From Vigna angularis (Eukaryota; Streptophyta; Magnoliopsida; Fabales; Fabaceae), in the NCBI RefSeq assembly GCF_016808095.1, contig NC_068975.1, positions 15,879,501-15,943,500 of the forward strand: a stretch of DNA of 64,000 bases, in the 5' to 3' direction. The position numbers and the translations under genes were made by a program. This document shows, one piece after another, positions 33,515 through 44,660 of the stretch (position 1 is its first letter; every line of letters begins with the position of its first letter). The notes beneath the pieces are model-generated. The model was not told where the DNA came from and searched no databases. It was given only the letters and a program-made list of their open reading frames with translations.

Positions 33515-34915
33515 TGATAACGGTTGAAAAGCCGTTATTTTTATACTTCATTTTGATATTAAAAACACCTTTTTTGACTTAGAAGCTTGCTTGAACACAT
33601 GTTTTTTCTTTAGTTTTATGAATAAGAGAGTTGAAGATGAATTTAGTGGTTTTGTGCTAGAGTCCCTTGATTTTGTAGGATATTGGAATGATTTGAAAAA
33701 AGAGTTAAAGTACCGATTGATTGGAATGCGGAAAAGTCAACCAGAATGCAGAAAAGTCAACCAGAGTGCAGAAAAGTCAACCAAAATCCAGAAAAGTCAA
33801 CCACTCAACCAGAATGCAGAAAAGTCAACCAGAATGCAGAAAAAGTTGCGCTTAGCGGTAGGGGACGCTGAGAGCCAATATTTGTTGTCTCACGCTTGCC
33901 AAAATTGTCGCTGAGCAATATTTTTAAGAGCCGCATTTACCGCTGAGCGTCATTTAAGTGGGCTTGGACTTGTTTTCTGTTATTTTTATGGGCTTGGACC
34001 TATTTTTCTATTATTTTTATGTTTTATTTAAGGACTTGCACGTCCTAGGGATTGTATCTTTTGATGGCTTGAGTACAGAAACACACTTTTCACCCCTTGG
34101 GGGTAGATTTGGAGATGGTGATGGCTCTCCTCTTCTCTTTCTCGGTTTTTCTATCTCTTCCATTCTTTCATTCCATTATTCATCTAGTTCTACCATGACG
34201 ATGGGGAGCTAAACCTTATTTGTTGTTGGGAAAGATGTAACCTCTTAAAACTCTCATGTATTAAATTGATTCTTGATTATATATGCTTTACGTCATTAAT
34301 TGTTAGGGTTTTTCCTCTACACTCTATGCATGCTTTGTTTAACTCATTCAATTGCATGATAATTGATTTTGTCGATATGGACACATACGGGGAAATTCTC
34401 CCGGAGGCAATATTACCTAGACATAGGAATAGGAGGATCTGTTGCCTTTAAGCTTCTGTGCGAATGTAATGCATGATTAATTGCTAGGGAGATAAGACAT
34501 TGTGAACTAGTAATTAGGATTAGGCTTTCTTCACCGAGACATCGGGTTTAAGATAAATTAGAAAGTGACATTAACATTAATGAAGAAGACGAATTCATAT
34601 ATGCATGAGAGTAAACTAGGTGAAATCTAAAACCCAACAACAATATCATCAACTTCATTCATTCATTCTTGTGTTTAGCCTCAATTGATCAAATTGCATT
34701 CATGTTTATTTTATTGCATTTGCATTCAAAAACCCCAAAATTTGTTCTTTAGAGTCTTTATTAGTTGAGTAATCATTAATTGTTTAGTGTCGTGAGTCTC
34801 CTTGGAAACAATACCTGTTCTTACCATTTATTATTACTTGATACGATTTGGTACACTTGTCGAGGTCTTAACAAGTTTTTGACTCTGTTTTCGGGGATTA
34901 AAAATTTGTTTATCA
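33515..34915 (+). mobile_element. Family A LTR, second plus-strand copy
   Basis: TGATAACGGTTG...TTTATCA, about 1.4 kb, with a short GTCAACCAGAATGCAGAAAA minisatellite in U3 (33730-33840). It serves as 3' LTR for 31030-33514 yet is itself followed by a primer site and leader. The arrangement is therefore LTR-internal-LTR-internal. Confidence 0.85.
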
Positions 34916-35390
34916 AGTTTTTGGCGCCGCTGCCGGGGACTCGTGGTATAATTATTCTATTTGTGTTATTCTTAACCGATTAGACTTTTTATCTTTTTAT
35001 ATTTTTTATATTTTTTATTTTTTTTATCTTTCTATCGTTTTATCTTTTTCTATTTTATCTTTTTCTCTTTTTCTCTTTTTCTTTTTTTTATCTTTTTATC
35101 TTTTTAGTTTTTTTATCTTTTTTTTTCTTTTTATCTGTTTATCCTTTTATTCTTATTTTTATCTTTTCATCTTTTTATCTTTTTCTCTTTTTATCTTTTT
35201 ACCTTTTTATTTTTTATTTTTATCTTTCTATCTTTCTATCTTTCTATCTTTTTATCTTTTTATCTTTCTATCTCTTCATCTTTTTATCTTTTTAATTGTT
35301 TATCTGTTTGGGCTAATTGGGTGCTCTAGTGCAGTGTTTTTTAGTGTTTGCAGCATAAAATTCAAAAAACTATAATAGGAGCACAAGATA
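34916..35390 (+). mobile_element. Truncated family A leader after the second LTR
   Basis: Primer site TGGCGCCGCTGCCGGGGA at 34922-34939 (one mismatch to tRNA-Asp), T-rich leader at 34985-35300, and gag start at about 35350. Homology to 31480-31495 stops at AGGAGCACAAGAT (about 35389). The CACTA transposase frame takes over immediately. Confidence 0.75.
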
Positions 35391-35391
35391 C

Positions 35392-36310
35392 ATGAAGATC
35401 TTAAAATTCGAATATATGGGCCAGTTTTCTTGAGGTGGATGTACCCGGTTGAAAGATACATGAAGTTCTTAAAGGGATATGTTAAGAATCATTTGAGACC
35501 GGAAGCTTCGATTATAGAGCGCTGCATTACAGAGGAAGCCATTGAATTCTGCTCAAGTTATATGCCAAGTTGTGACCCAATAGGACTTCCAAAGAAAAGA
35601 CATGAAAACAGATGTGAAGGAAAGGAAGTTCGAGGAGTAAGGATTGAACGTGTTAGTGAAAAGAAGTTAATCAAGCACATTTTTACATTTTAAACAACAC
35701 CAAAAATGTTATTCCTTACATTTCCCAACACATTGATAAAATTAAGTCATCACATCCACGTATGAGTGAAAAGTGGACACTTAATGAACATAACAAATCC
35801 TTTTTAGCTTGGTTTAAGAAAAAGATTTATGCGACTCCGAATGTTTCTGAAAATGTATTAAGACTAGCTCATGGACCTAACACTAATGTGATCACTTTCG
35901 ACGGCTATTACATAAACAATTACTTGTTTTATTCAAAGGAGGAAGACGATAAAAGTAGAGTTCAAAATAGTGGAGTTACCCTACAAGCTGAGGCTGTATG
36001 TACACTTTTCCAATTCCAAGGATAAGAATCCAATTACAACATCAATTAGTTATTTTGGAATAATACAAGAAATTTGGGAAATTGATTATGTCACTTTTAG
36101 AGTTCTAGTTTTCAAGTGTAAATGAGTTGACAATAATTCTGGTGTGGTGACAGAAGACCTCGGATTCACTTTTGTGGATCTTAACAAAATGAGTTACACG
36201 GATGCACCATTTATTATGGCTAGTCAAGCAAGACAAATATTCTATGTCACTGACCTAGTGAATCATAAATGGTCAGTGGTATTGGAAGGCAGAGCCATGC
36301 ACACAACTGA
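35392..36310 (+). pseudogene. CACTA transposase (TNPD-type) C-terminal part
   Basis: The frame enters from the junction as YGPVFLRWMYPVERYMKFL and continues LKGYVKNHLRPEASI and EAIEFCSSYM, the DUF4218-type segment of plant CACTA transposases. After a frameshift near 35690, 35762-36025 gives KWTLNEHNKSFLAWFKKKI, RLAHGPNTNVITFDGYYIN and VQNSGVTLQAEAV. After another shift near 36020, YFGIIQEIWEIDYVTFRVLV reaches a TGA in place of a conserved Trp codon near 36122. Then come EDLGFTFVDLNKMSYTDAPF and QARQIFYVTDLVNHKWSVVL, the DUF4216-type segment. The catalytic N-terminal half is absent. Confidence 0.85.
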
Positions 36311-37808
36311 TGATAAAGACTCATTAGATATACTTGAGACAAGTTCCTTCTCATCAAGAACCATTGAAAATAAGGTTGATGATGTCACATCCCGTCGGGT
36401 TAATGAGAAACCAGTGACGGTGGAATTTGATCCCCGAACATTTGTGCCTATTGGGGCACATGCAGTATCGTTCAAGAGTTACTTGGGCGTGATGGCAAAA
36501 TATCATGTCCCTATTGTCGCTACCTCTTGGGATGTCCCACAGGTTGAGAAAAATCTACTATGGCAGGATATTTTGGTATGTTTAAGATGTTTTACTTCCA
36601 TCATTGACTTATTTTTGTTGTTCATGCTTTAACATTAATTTTGTTTTAAACAGGAAAATTGGGATATCCCTAATGATGAAAGGATAAGGAAGAAGATTTT
36701 ATCCCACATTGCAGTCTGGTGGAGGGACTTCAAGACGAGAATGACAAGTCAATACGTCTTTGGCTCTAAACAGAACGACACTCCTTATACAAAATATAAA
36801 ATAACTGAGGAGGAGTGGGTGGAGTTTAAAGAATCTAGACTTACTCCTGAGTGGCAGGTATGTTTTTTAATATTTTGCTCTAGTCACACAAGATGTTAAT
36901 TTTTGATTTATGCTTAATGATTTTCATTTTTTCATAGGTGAAAAGGATAGCCGCCCAGCAGAGGCAGAAGCTTAATGATACACCACACGTACTGTCACGT
37001 GGTGGTTATGCGTTATTAGAGAAAAAGATGAGAAAATGTCGCGCTGAGGAGTTAGGTCTTGAGTCACCTGATCTAGCACCTCCACCAGCCAGACATGAAT
37101 TGTGGAAGGTTGCACGGACAAAGTCGTCACTTAGGAAATGGTTAGTAGCATCAGGCAACATGTGCAAGTTGAATTAAAGGAAAGCATGGGTGAACGCTTA
37201 AGAATGCTCGAAGAAAAACTTGCGATGATCACCCAACAACAGCAACATCAACAACAACAGCAACATCAACAACAACAGCAATAGCATCAGCAACAGCAAC
37301 AACAACAGTCACAGTAGGAGGACACCCCTACAGATGATCCTACTGCACCTCGTGTGAGCACCAAAGGCTCATGCTCTACTGCAGATCGTAGTAATGACAA
37401 TATTCAGTATGAGTTTTTGGTTGATGATAATCCTCCGCGCGTAGTGGCATTGGGACAACAGATTGCAGGAGGCCAGACCATTCATGGTGCTCCTTTATTG
37501 CCCACTCACGCATGGGTAAGTATTGATGATCCAAGAGACCCCTAGGCTCGAGTGTCAGTGCCTACATTTGAAATCCAATTCGTGGGGGAGGCCTTAGGCA
37601 CATTTATAGCATGGCCTAAGGCTATGATCAAGCCATATTTTGGCCCACCAACGGTATTATAATCTTCTTTTTATTATGTTAAATCTTCAAGTTATAATTA
37701 AATGATTCCTAACTTTGTAAATGTGAGTTGCAGGTCTACCGTGCTGAGAAATAACCAATTGTTCAACCTGTGAATGAGGCTCGTGAGGAAGTAGAAGACC
37801 ATGATCCT
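36311..37808 (+). pseudogene. CACTA Transposase_24-like (TNPA-type) gene with introns
   Basis: Inferred exons: to 36575 (donor GTATGT), 36654-36857 (GT...AG, donor GTATGT), 36938-37653 and 37734-37808. Coding blocks are FKSYLGVMAKYHVPIVATSW, ENWDIPNDERIRKKIL, WWRDFKTRMTSQYVF, YKITEEEWVEFKESRLTPEW, and QRQKLNDTPHVLSRGGYALL, as in the Transposase_24/Ptta family. A Gln/His run encoded by CAA/CAG repeats (about 37239-37312) follows, with TAG stops, and there is a frameshift near 37140. The last exon reads ...EDHDP into the ATCCT duplication and resumes as ISILTS at 53368. So this gene and the Ulp1-like part at 53363-54458 were one reading unit. It has stops in several exons. Confidence 0.75.
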
Positions 37809-39066
37809 TGTTAACCCTCGGCAAGTGTAACCGAATCGTATCAAGTAATAATAAAATGGTAAGACCAAGTATCCTTTCCCAAAGGACTCACGACCTAAAC
37901 AGTCATGTCATTTGTTGATTAAATTAGACTTGTGAACATATTCTTGTAGGTTTAAATGCAAATACTAAAAAGTAAATATGAATGCATGTATTGATCAATT
38001 GGACAAAAAAAGCAAAACGTGATTGAAATATATGGAATGATGATGTTGTTCGGGTTTTCAATTCATCCTATCCACTCTCATGTATTCAAGAATTCATCTT
38101 CTTCATTAATGTTAATGTCACTTTCTAATTTACCTTAAACCCGATGTCTCGGTGAAGAAAGCCTACTCCTAATCACTATATTACAATGTCTTGTCTCCCT
38201 AGAAATTATTCATGCATTACATTCGCACAGAAGCTTAAAGGCAACCAATCCTCCTATCCCTATGTCTAGGCAATATTACTATTGGGAGAATTTCTTCATG
38301 TCTAGATTTATCTATATGTGTCCATACAAATGATCATGATATTGAATGAGTTAAACAAAGCATGCATAGAGTATAGAAGAAAAACCCTAACAATTAATGA
38401 AAGAAAGCATATGGATTAAAGAACCAATTCAATACATGAGAGTTTCAAAGGATTACATTGATTCCCCAACAACAATGAAGGTTTAGTTCACCATAATCAT
38501 GGTGAAACTAGATGACAAATAATGAAAGAAGGAAAAATAGAACCCTAGAATTTGAAGAGTGGAGCTTGAGCATCCAAAATCCTCCTCCAAGGGGTGAAGA
38601 AAGTGTGATTTTGCTTTGTTCTGCCAAAAGATACTAACCCTAATTCGGCTGAAACCTTATATAGCCTTCTAAAAATTATAGAAAAGTCGCCCAAGGCCCA
38701 ATAAAATGGCGCTCAGTGGTAAGTGCGGTTCTTCTATTTGACGCTCAGCTGCAGTTTCACCCCTCAGCGGTGACTGCGGGACTTCAGAGTGTCGCTCAAC
38801 GGTAAAATTGGCGCTAAGCGGTGTTTGCGGCTCTTCTTTTATGCACTTTTTCTTCCTTTTCTGAATCCAACTTCTGGCTACTTCACTTGTTTCATTCAAT
38901 TCATTTTAAAACCTACAAAAACAAGGAAAACCAAGCATAAAACCCATCCAACTCTCTTATTTCCAAAACATAAGCAAAATCATGATTACAAGCTAGTTTC
39001 TAAGTCATAAAGGTTGTTTTTATGTCAAAATTAAGTATAAAAATAACATTTTTTCAACTGTTATCA
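37809..39066 (-). mobile_element. Family A 3' LTR of the CACTA-nested element
   Basis: Starts TGTTAACCCTCGG and ends at 39066 (complement of TGATAACAG). It is followed by the polypurine-tract complement CAACCCCAAACTT (39067-39079). U3 has CCGCTTAGCG-type motifs at 38700-38830. Confidence 0.9.
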
Positions 39067-40328
39067 CAACCCCAAACTTAGAACTTTGCATGTCCTCAAG
39101 CAAACAAGATGTAACTCAATCTTTCACCAATCCGTACAATGGTTCACCACATTCAAAACTCCTTCTTTCAAGATAAGTAATTACTCAAATCAGCTCAACA
39201 CAAAGAATTCAGTCAAGATGCACACATGCTTTAGTGTTCACATAATCACATAATATCCAACTAATTCTATTCTTATGAATGATCAATCAACTAAGCATAG
39301 ATGTAAACATGTGCTCATGGAATCTTTCCTCACCAAATAAAGTGTTTCACTCCAACACACAAGTGTATAAGAGGTCACTCATTCACTCTACTATCACAAT
39401 GTCACATGAATTAACTTTCCCTTTCATTTAACCACAATCAAACACACTCACAAGCAAGTATCATCACAAGGACTTTTCTATGGCTTATAATGTGGCTAGG
39501 CTAACAAGAAAATTGGTTTTTCTAGATCACAAAATCCTTCAGTTAAGTGAATCATCTAAACACAACCATTCTTCCTTCTTCCCAACTTTCTTTTGCATTG
39601 AGCCTTTCTCTTTCTTTCTTTTCTTTCCTTTTCATTTTGATTTTCATATGCCTAGCTCAATGCTTTTCATATTCCCCTTTTTAAACCACCCAACAACCCT
39701 AAACTTGAAAATTTATCAATATCACAAGATATCTTCAACTCAACTCAAGGTAAAGCTTTTCAAAAAGGGTTTTTTATCATGTTCAAAGCTAAGGGTTCAA
39801 AGGATAGAACACATTGTGCTCTCTTTTATTGGGCTAAAATCATTTGGCTAATAAAAGGTAACAACAGATGGCCTTGATCATATGACACATACAAGCAAGT
39901 GATTCAATCATAGAAACCTGGGCAACGTTATTCATGCTTTCAATGTAATAGCATTCATTCACAAAAAACTCTGGAGTTCAAAACCTCACATATAGGCTCA
40001 TTCAACATTCCACATACACATCCTACTTAGCATCATAATCACAATCACAACATCATGCATTTGTTCACATAGCTCGTGAACAACCACCTGTATATCAGCA
40101 TATAATGTGCACAATCTCAACACCAATTAGTGTCCAAGCATCATCAAACCATACTCATCATGCATAAATCACAAGCAAACCATCATAGCAGATAAAGTTT
40201 CAAACTGAGTACATCACAACCCTATTCTAAAAACATAAGCAAATAAGTTCAAGAGTACAAAACATAAGATAACAAATCCTGCTCTAGAGGTGATGGCATT
40301 CATCAGTAGATGTTATCTCAGCTCCTCA
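39067..40328 (-). other. Non-coding 3' part of family A
   Basis: About 1.26 kb between the end of the Transposase_32 ORF and the 3' LTR, with no supportable gene. Corresponding stretches are 9653-10870, 16212-17559 and 32165-33500. The CT-rich run near 39600-39650 and the short 39480-39851 ORF are part of it. Confidence 0.6.
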
Positions 40329-42818
40329 TCAACCCATGCTGTCATCTGAATCTTCCTCCTCTTCATCATCCTCAGCATCTTCAAAAGCATCCTCATCATC
40401 CATAGCTGAAGCTTCAGCTACTTCAGCTCTACTGCCTTGAGCTTGCTCCTTTGGCCATGCCACCATATTATGAAACTCATACATGGTCCACCTATGTGAT
40501 GTGGGTGTATCATACATCCCAATAATCATCTCTGTTGTGGCCACCTGTCCTTTGTGGATGGACTGTATCCTAGCATCAATAAGAGACATATACATGTCCC
40601 TCATCTGAAATGGCTTTGCCTCTTGAGGCTCTACAGATGCTTGACCCTATGGTGGTCCTCTCCCTCTACGAAGACGGCGTGGTGGTACTGACTGAGCTGC
40701 CTCATCACCTCCAGAATACTGTCTGTAATAGGCCTCATCAATAGCTTTCCTAAGCCTCTCAAATGGTGGAGCAGAGATATTCACCCCAGCTAGCTCACAT
40801 AAGTGTCTAATCAAAGAGGGATGCCCAAAGGTGCTTTGTTATTCATAGTGTTGGCACACACCTGTATCTCATTAGCTATGACCTGGCCAATGTTAATGCT
40901 CATCCCTCTGAGCACATAGTACAAAAGAAGCGCCCTGCTGATAGTAATGTCTGATGTGAGCATGGCTGGATGTTGGCATGATAGTAATGACTGAATCGTA
41001 TCAAGTAATAAAACTGGTAAGACCAAGTATCGTTCTCCCAAAGGACTTACGGCCTAGACAGTTATGTGATTTGTTGATTATCTAAGACTTGTGACCAAAT
41101 TCTTGTAGATTTAAATGCAAAATACTGAAAAGTAAATATGAATGCATGTATTGATCAATGGGCAAGAAAAAACAAAACACGTGGTTTGAAATATATGAAT
41201 GAATATGTTGTTGGGGTTTATCAATTTCATCCTATCCACTCTCATGTATTCACGAATTCATCTTTCTTCATTAATGTTAATGCCACTTTCTAAGTTACCT
41301 TAAACTCGATGTCTTAGCGAAGAAAGCCTAATCATAATCACTAGTTTACAATGTCTTGTCTCCCTAGTGATTACTCATGCATTATAAAGCACAGAAGCTT
41401 AAAGGCAACCAATCATCATACTCCTATGTCTAGGTTTATACTACTATTGTGAGAGATTCCCCAGATCTAGATTTCCCCGTATGTGTCCATATCGACAAAA
41501 TCAATAATCATGACATCGAATGAGTTAAACAATGCATGCTTAGAGAAAAGAGGAAAAACCCTAGCAATTAATGAAAGAAAGCATATATCTTAAAGATATT
41601 AAAGAACAAATTCAATACATGAGAGTTTCAATAGGATTACATTGATTCCCCAACAATAAAAGAAGTTTAGTTCACCATATTCATGGTGAAACTAGATGAA
41701 ATGCAATGAAAGAGTCAAAGATAAAACCCTAGAAAGGTGAGAAAGGAGTTGTAGCATCCAAAATCCTCCTCCAAGGGGTGAAAGAGTGTGTTTATGCTTC
41801 GTTCCAACCAAAGATATTAACCCTAGGAAGACTAAAACCTTATATAGACTTCTAAATATTACAGAAAATTAAGCCCAAGCCCATAAGAATGTCGCTCAGC
41901 GATAAGTGCGTGACTTCTATTCTGCCCCTCAGCTACAGTTTTGCCCCTCAACGGTGACTGCGGGTCTTCAAAGTGCCGCTCAACGGTAAATGGCGTTGAG
42001 CTGTACTTGCGGCTTCTTCCTTTTTTCACTTTTTCTTTCTTTTTTCACTTTTTCTTTCTTTTTTGAATCCAACTCCTAGCTCCTTCACTTCTTTCACTCA
42101 ATTCATCTTAAAACCTGCACAAACAAAGAAATCAAGGATAAAACCTGTCAAACCCTCTTATTTCCAAAACTTCAACAAAAACATGATTCCAGACTAGTTT
42201 CTAAGTCATAAAGGTTGTCTTTAAAGTCAAATTTAAGTATAAAAATAATAGTTTTTCAACTGTTATCAGCCATCCAATACTTTGCTAGAGGAGTCAGATC
42301 AACTCTCCTGATGTTCACAACATCACCATTCCTGTTTCTCTGAAAGTGTCCACCAGGCACACATAACACACTTTCCACATCACCAAAGTCTGCTCCTTCT
42401 TCCATATTGAGAGCAAACTAACACTACTCACCAGCCCATTCAGTATTTAAAAATCTATTAATGGAATCAGGGTCATACCGAATGGCGTGTCCTCTAACAT
42501 AGCTCAAATAATCCTCAGCAGGATGATCCCCAATCTTCTTGCGTTGGTGTAAAATTCTTTCACCACTGCTATGTTAGCTAGTGCAGGGTAAGTGGCTAGC
42601 CTCCCCCAGTTCATGTTCTCCAATTGCTCCCCAAACTGTGGAGCAAAGTCAGGTATCAGTCCAGCCTTCCTTTCCATTAGTAGCCTCCTATATTGGAAAA
42701 CTTTGAAGTGGCACTCATGCTTGCGAGATACGAACTTGTTGGCATAGGAGCGTTCTGGCTCCTTATCCTTCCTCTTGGATCTTATAGTCTTGATTCTCTT
42801 GCCCGATGAGGAGGCCAT
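40329..42818 (-). pseudogene. Transposase_32 ORF of the nested family A copy, split by an LTR
   Basis: Starts MASSSGKRIKTIRSKRKDKE at 42818 and shows FAPQFGEQLENM and AVVKEFYTNARRL. It then shifts frame near 42530. After the LTR at 42268-40990 the ORF resumes with SDITISRALLLYYVLRGMSI and NIGQVIANEIQVCANTMNNK, and ends with MRDMYMSLIDARIQS and an acidic tail (EDAEDDEEEEDSDDSMG) at 40329. It supplies the C-terminus that is broken in the copy at 17560-18770. Several stops (for example near 40650 and 42418) and the insertion inactivate it. Confidence 0.75.
40990..42268 (-). mobile_element. Family A LTR inside the Transposase_32 ORF
   Basis: Minus-strand LTR ending at 42268. Its left end starts at ACTGAATCGTATC, about 20 bases short of the normal LTR end. 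Compared with the uninterrupted ORF at 18205-18235, the bases around the insertion differ and no clean 5-bp duplication is seen. It is either a truncated solo LTR or an insertion with a small deletion. Confidence 0.75.
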
Positions 42819-43773
42819 CCCTACATCAAACACAATTCACAAAACCACAAGACATATTGTTAAGCATTAGTAAACCACAAAACAACACCCTAAGATCAGT
42901 CCTATCACCGTTGAGGGCAATCAAAACCCCTCAGCGCAACTTATACAGCAAGCCAGCAGCCAAAAGAAGCAAAAAAAACCACTCTGCCATAGGAATGTGA
43001 ATAAATCATCCCCCAACAGCAATGCTCTCACCAAACCCCAAACTTAAATTAAAAACTTGGTGCAAAAGTGAGTGGAAGAGAGGTTTTGTGAGGGGGGAAG
43101 AAGGGAAAAGTGAGGAGAACTCTTTGGAGAGTGCTTGAAAGTGTGTGGGAAGAGGGAGATCTGAAAAAAGAAGCAAAGTCGCGTCCTAGGGTACAAAAAT
43201 ACCCTAATGGGCCTAATCCCGCTAAGCCCAATTGAACCAAACCAGTCCACCTAACTCTATAGTATTCGCGCTCAACAGTAATTACCGCTGAGCGGCATTT
43301 GCGGCACCTACTATCCTTCTTCCTAACTTGCCCTAGGTGTGTTATACTCATGCCTCTCATTCACCTCATGCATATATGTACTCACATCACTCATACATTT
43401 CATGCCTATCATGCATCTAAAGCATAATCAAAACAAACAAACAAAAATAAAGTAAATCAACTGGGTTGCCTCCCAGGTAGGGCTTGTTTAACATCACGAG
43501 CCTGACCCAAAATCCTCCAGCACCCTTCAGTAAGTGCAAATCTTTCTTACCACACCCATCAGTAGGTGTAAACAAACCTAGTATCCTTTAGTAGATACTG
43601 AACCACCTAGCATCCATCAGTAGATGTTATACCATAAAATCTCAAACAACATAAATCAATGTCCCAAAGTTTATAAAATTACATAACCAAAATCAAAGAA
43701 ATTAATGTTCTCAAATCACTAGGGTGCCTCCCAGTAAGCGCTCCTTTAACGTCATTAGCTTGACCCAATAAGC
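42819..43773 (-). other. Family A spacer with boundary motifs and hairpins
   Basis: No gene. Boundary motif copies lie at about 43461-43509 and 43721-43772 and bracket the hairpins at 43552-43628. Another polypurine-tract-like ACCCCAAACTT lies at about 43034. The short ORFs at 43044-43360 are shadows. Confidence 0.6.
43552..43628. repeat. TACTGATG-loop hairpins
   Basis: ACACC-CATCAGTA-GGTGT (43552-43569), AGTATC-CTTTAGTA-GATACT (43580-43599) and AGCATC-CATCAGTA-GATGTT (43609-43628, one G-T wobble). These are the same three stems, in the same order, as at 19888-19964. Confidence 0.75.
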
Positions 43774-44660
43774 TCAAGTTCCATCTTCAATGTTGGTGTT
43801 CCTCTTTCTTTCATCACACCAATTCATCAGTTGTTTCCGGTCGACCTTTTTTACTCTCCTTGAATATGGAGCTTCAATCTCTATCACTTCATTCTCTTTA
43901 TAGTCCTTCACAACCCATAACTTGTTCATGAATCTTACTGGTGTACCGAGTTTGAGTTGTGCCTGGATCAAGTCATCATGAGCCTTCTTTCCTTTGCCAT
44001 CTTTTTCTTCTTCCCTGACTTATGACAAGAAACCATGTTTACCTTTGAAGATAGGCTTTGTAGCTTTTGAACTAGTCAAGGGTGCATCCTTACATGCAGC
44101 TTTATGACTAGCCTCCTTCATTTGAATCTGTTGCTCCCCTTTGAAGACATTAAAGATCACCTTTTCTCCTCGATCTTGAAGCACTATCATCCCATCATCC
44201 ACATTGATTATTACCTTTGTCGTTTTCATAAACGGTCTTCCAAGAATGATTGGGACCTTCTCATCCTCCTTCATCTCCATCACCACAAAATCTACCAGAA
44301 ATTTTAGTTTCTCTATGCAAACCATCACATCTTCCGCCACACCATAAGGTTTCTTGGAAGATCCATCCGCCATTAGCAAAGTCACCTTTGTTGGCTTGAC
44401 TTCAAGATCACCAATCCTTTCAAGCAGAGATAAAGGCATCAGATTAATGTTTGACCCTAAATCAATTAGGGTTTTCCTCATGACATAAGGAATAGTAAAA
44501 CTTCTTGGATCTTTCCTTTTGGAGGAAGTGGCTTCTTCTCAATAACACTACAATCTCCCTTTTCATCTAGATATCTCTTCTTTGTGGAAACTTTCTTTAT
44601 GTGCTTTGCATAAGCTCGAATTTGTTTAAGTGCTTCATTCAAAGGTATTGTAATCTCCAA
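43774..44660 (-). pseudogene. Protease and integrase tail of the nested family A copy
   Basis: 44481-44020 carries RKTLIDLGSNINLMPLSLLE, VTLLMADGSSKKPYGVAEDV, VDFVVMEMKEDEKVPIILGR and PFMKTTKVIINVDDG, an Athila-type aspartic protease with DLGSN at the active site. 43971-43774 carries LKLGTPVRFMNKLWVVKDY and IEIEAPYSRRVKKVDRKQL, the integrase-tail remnant. A stop separates them at about 44020. There is nothing between them that could be reverse transcriptase or an integrase core, exactly as at 20122-21406. Confidence 0.75.
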
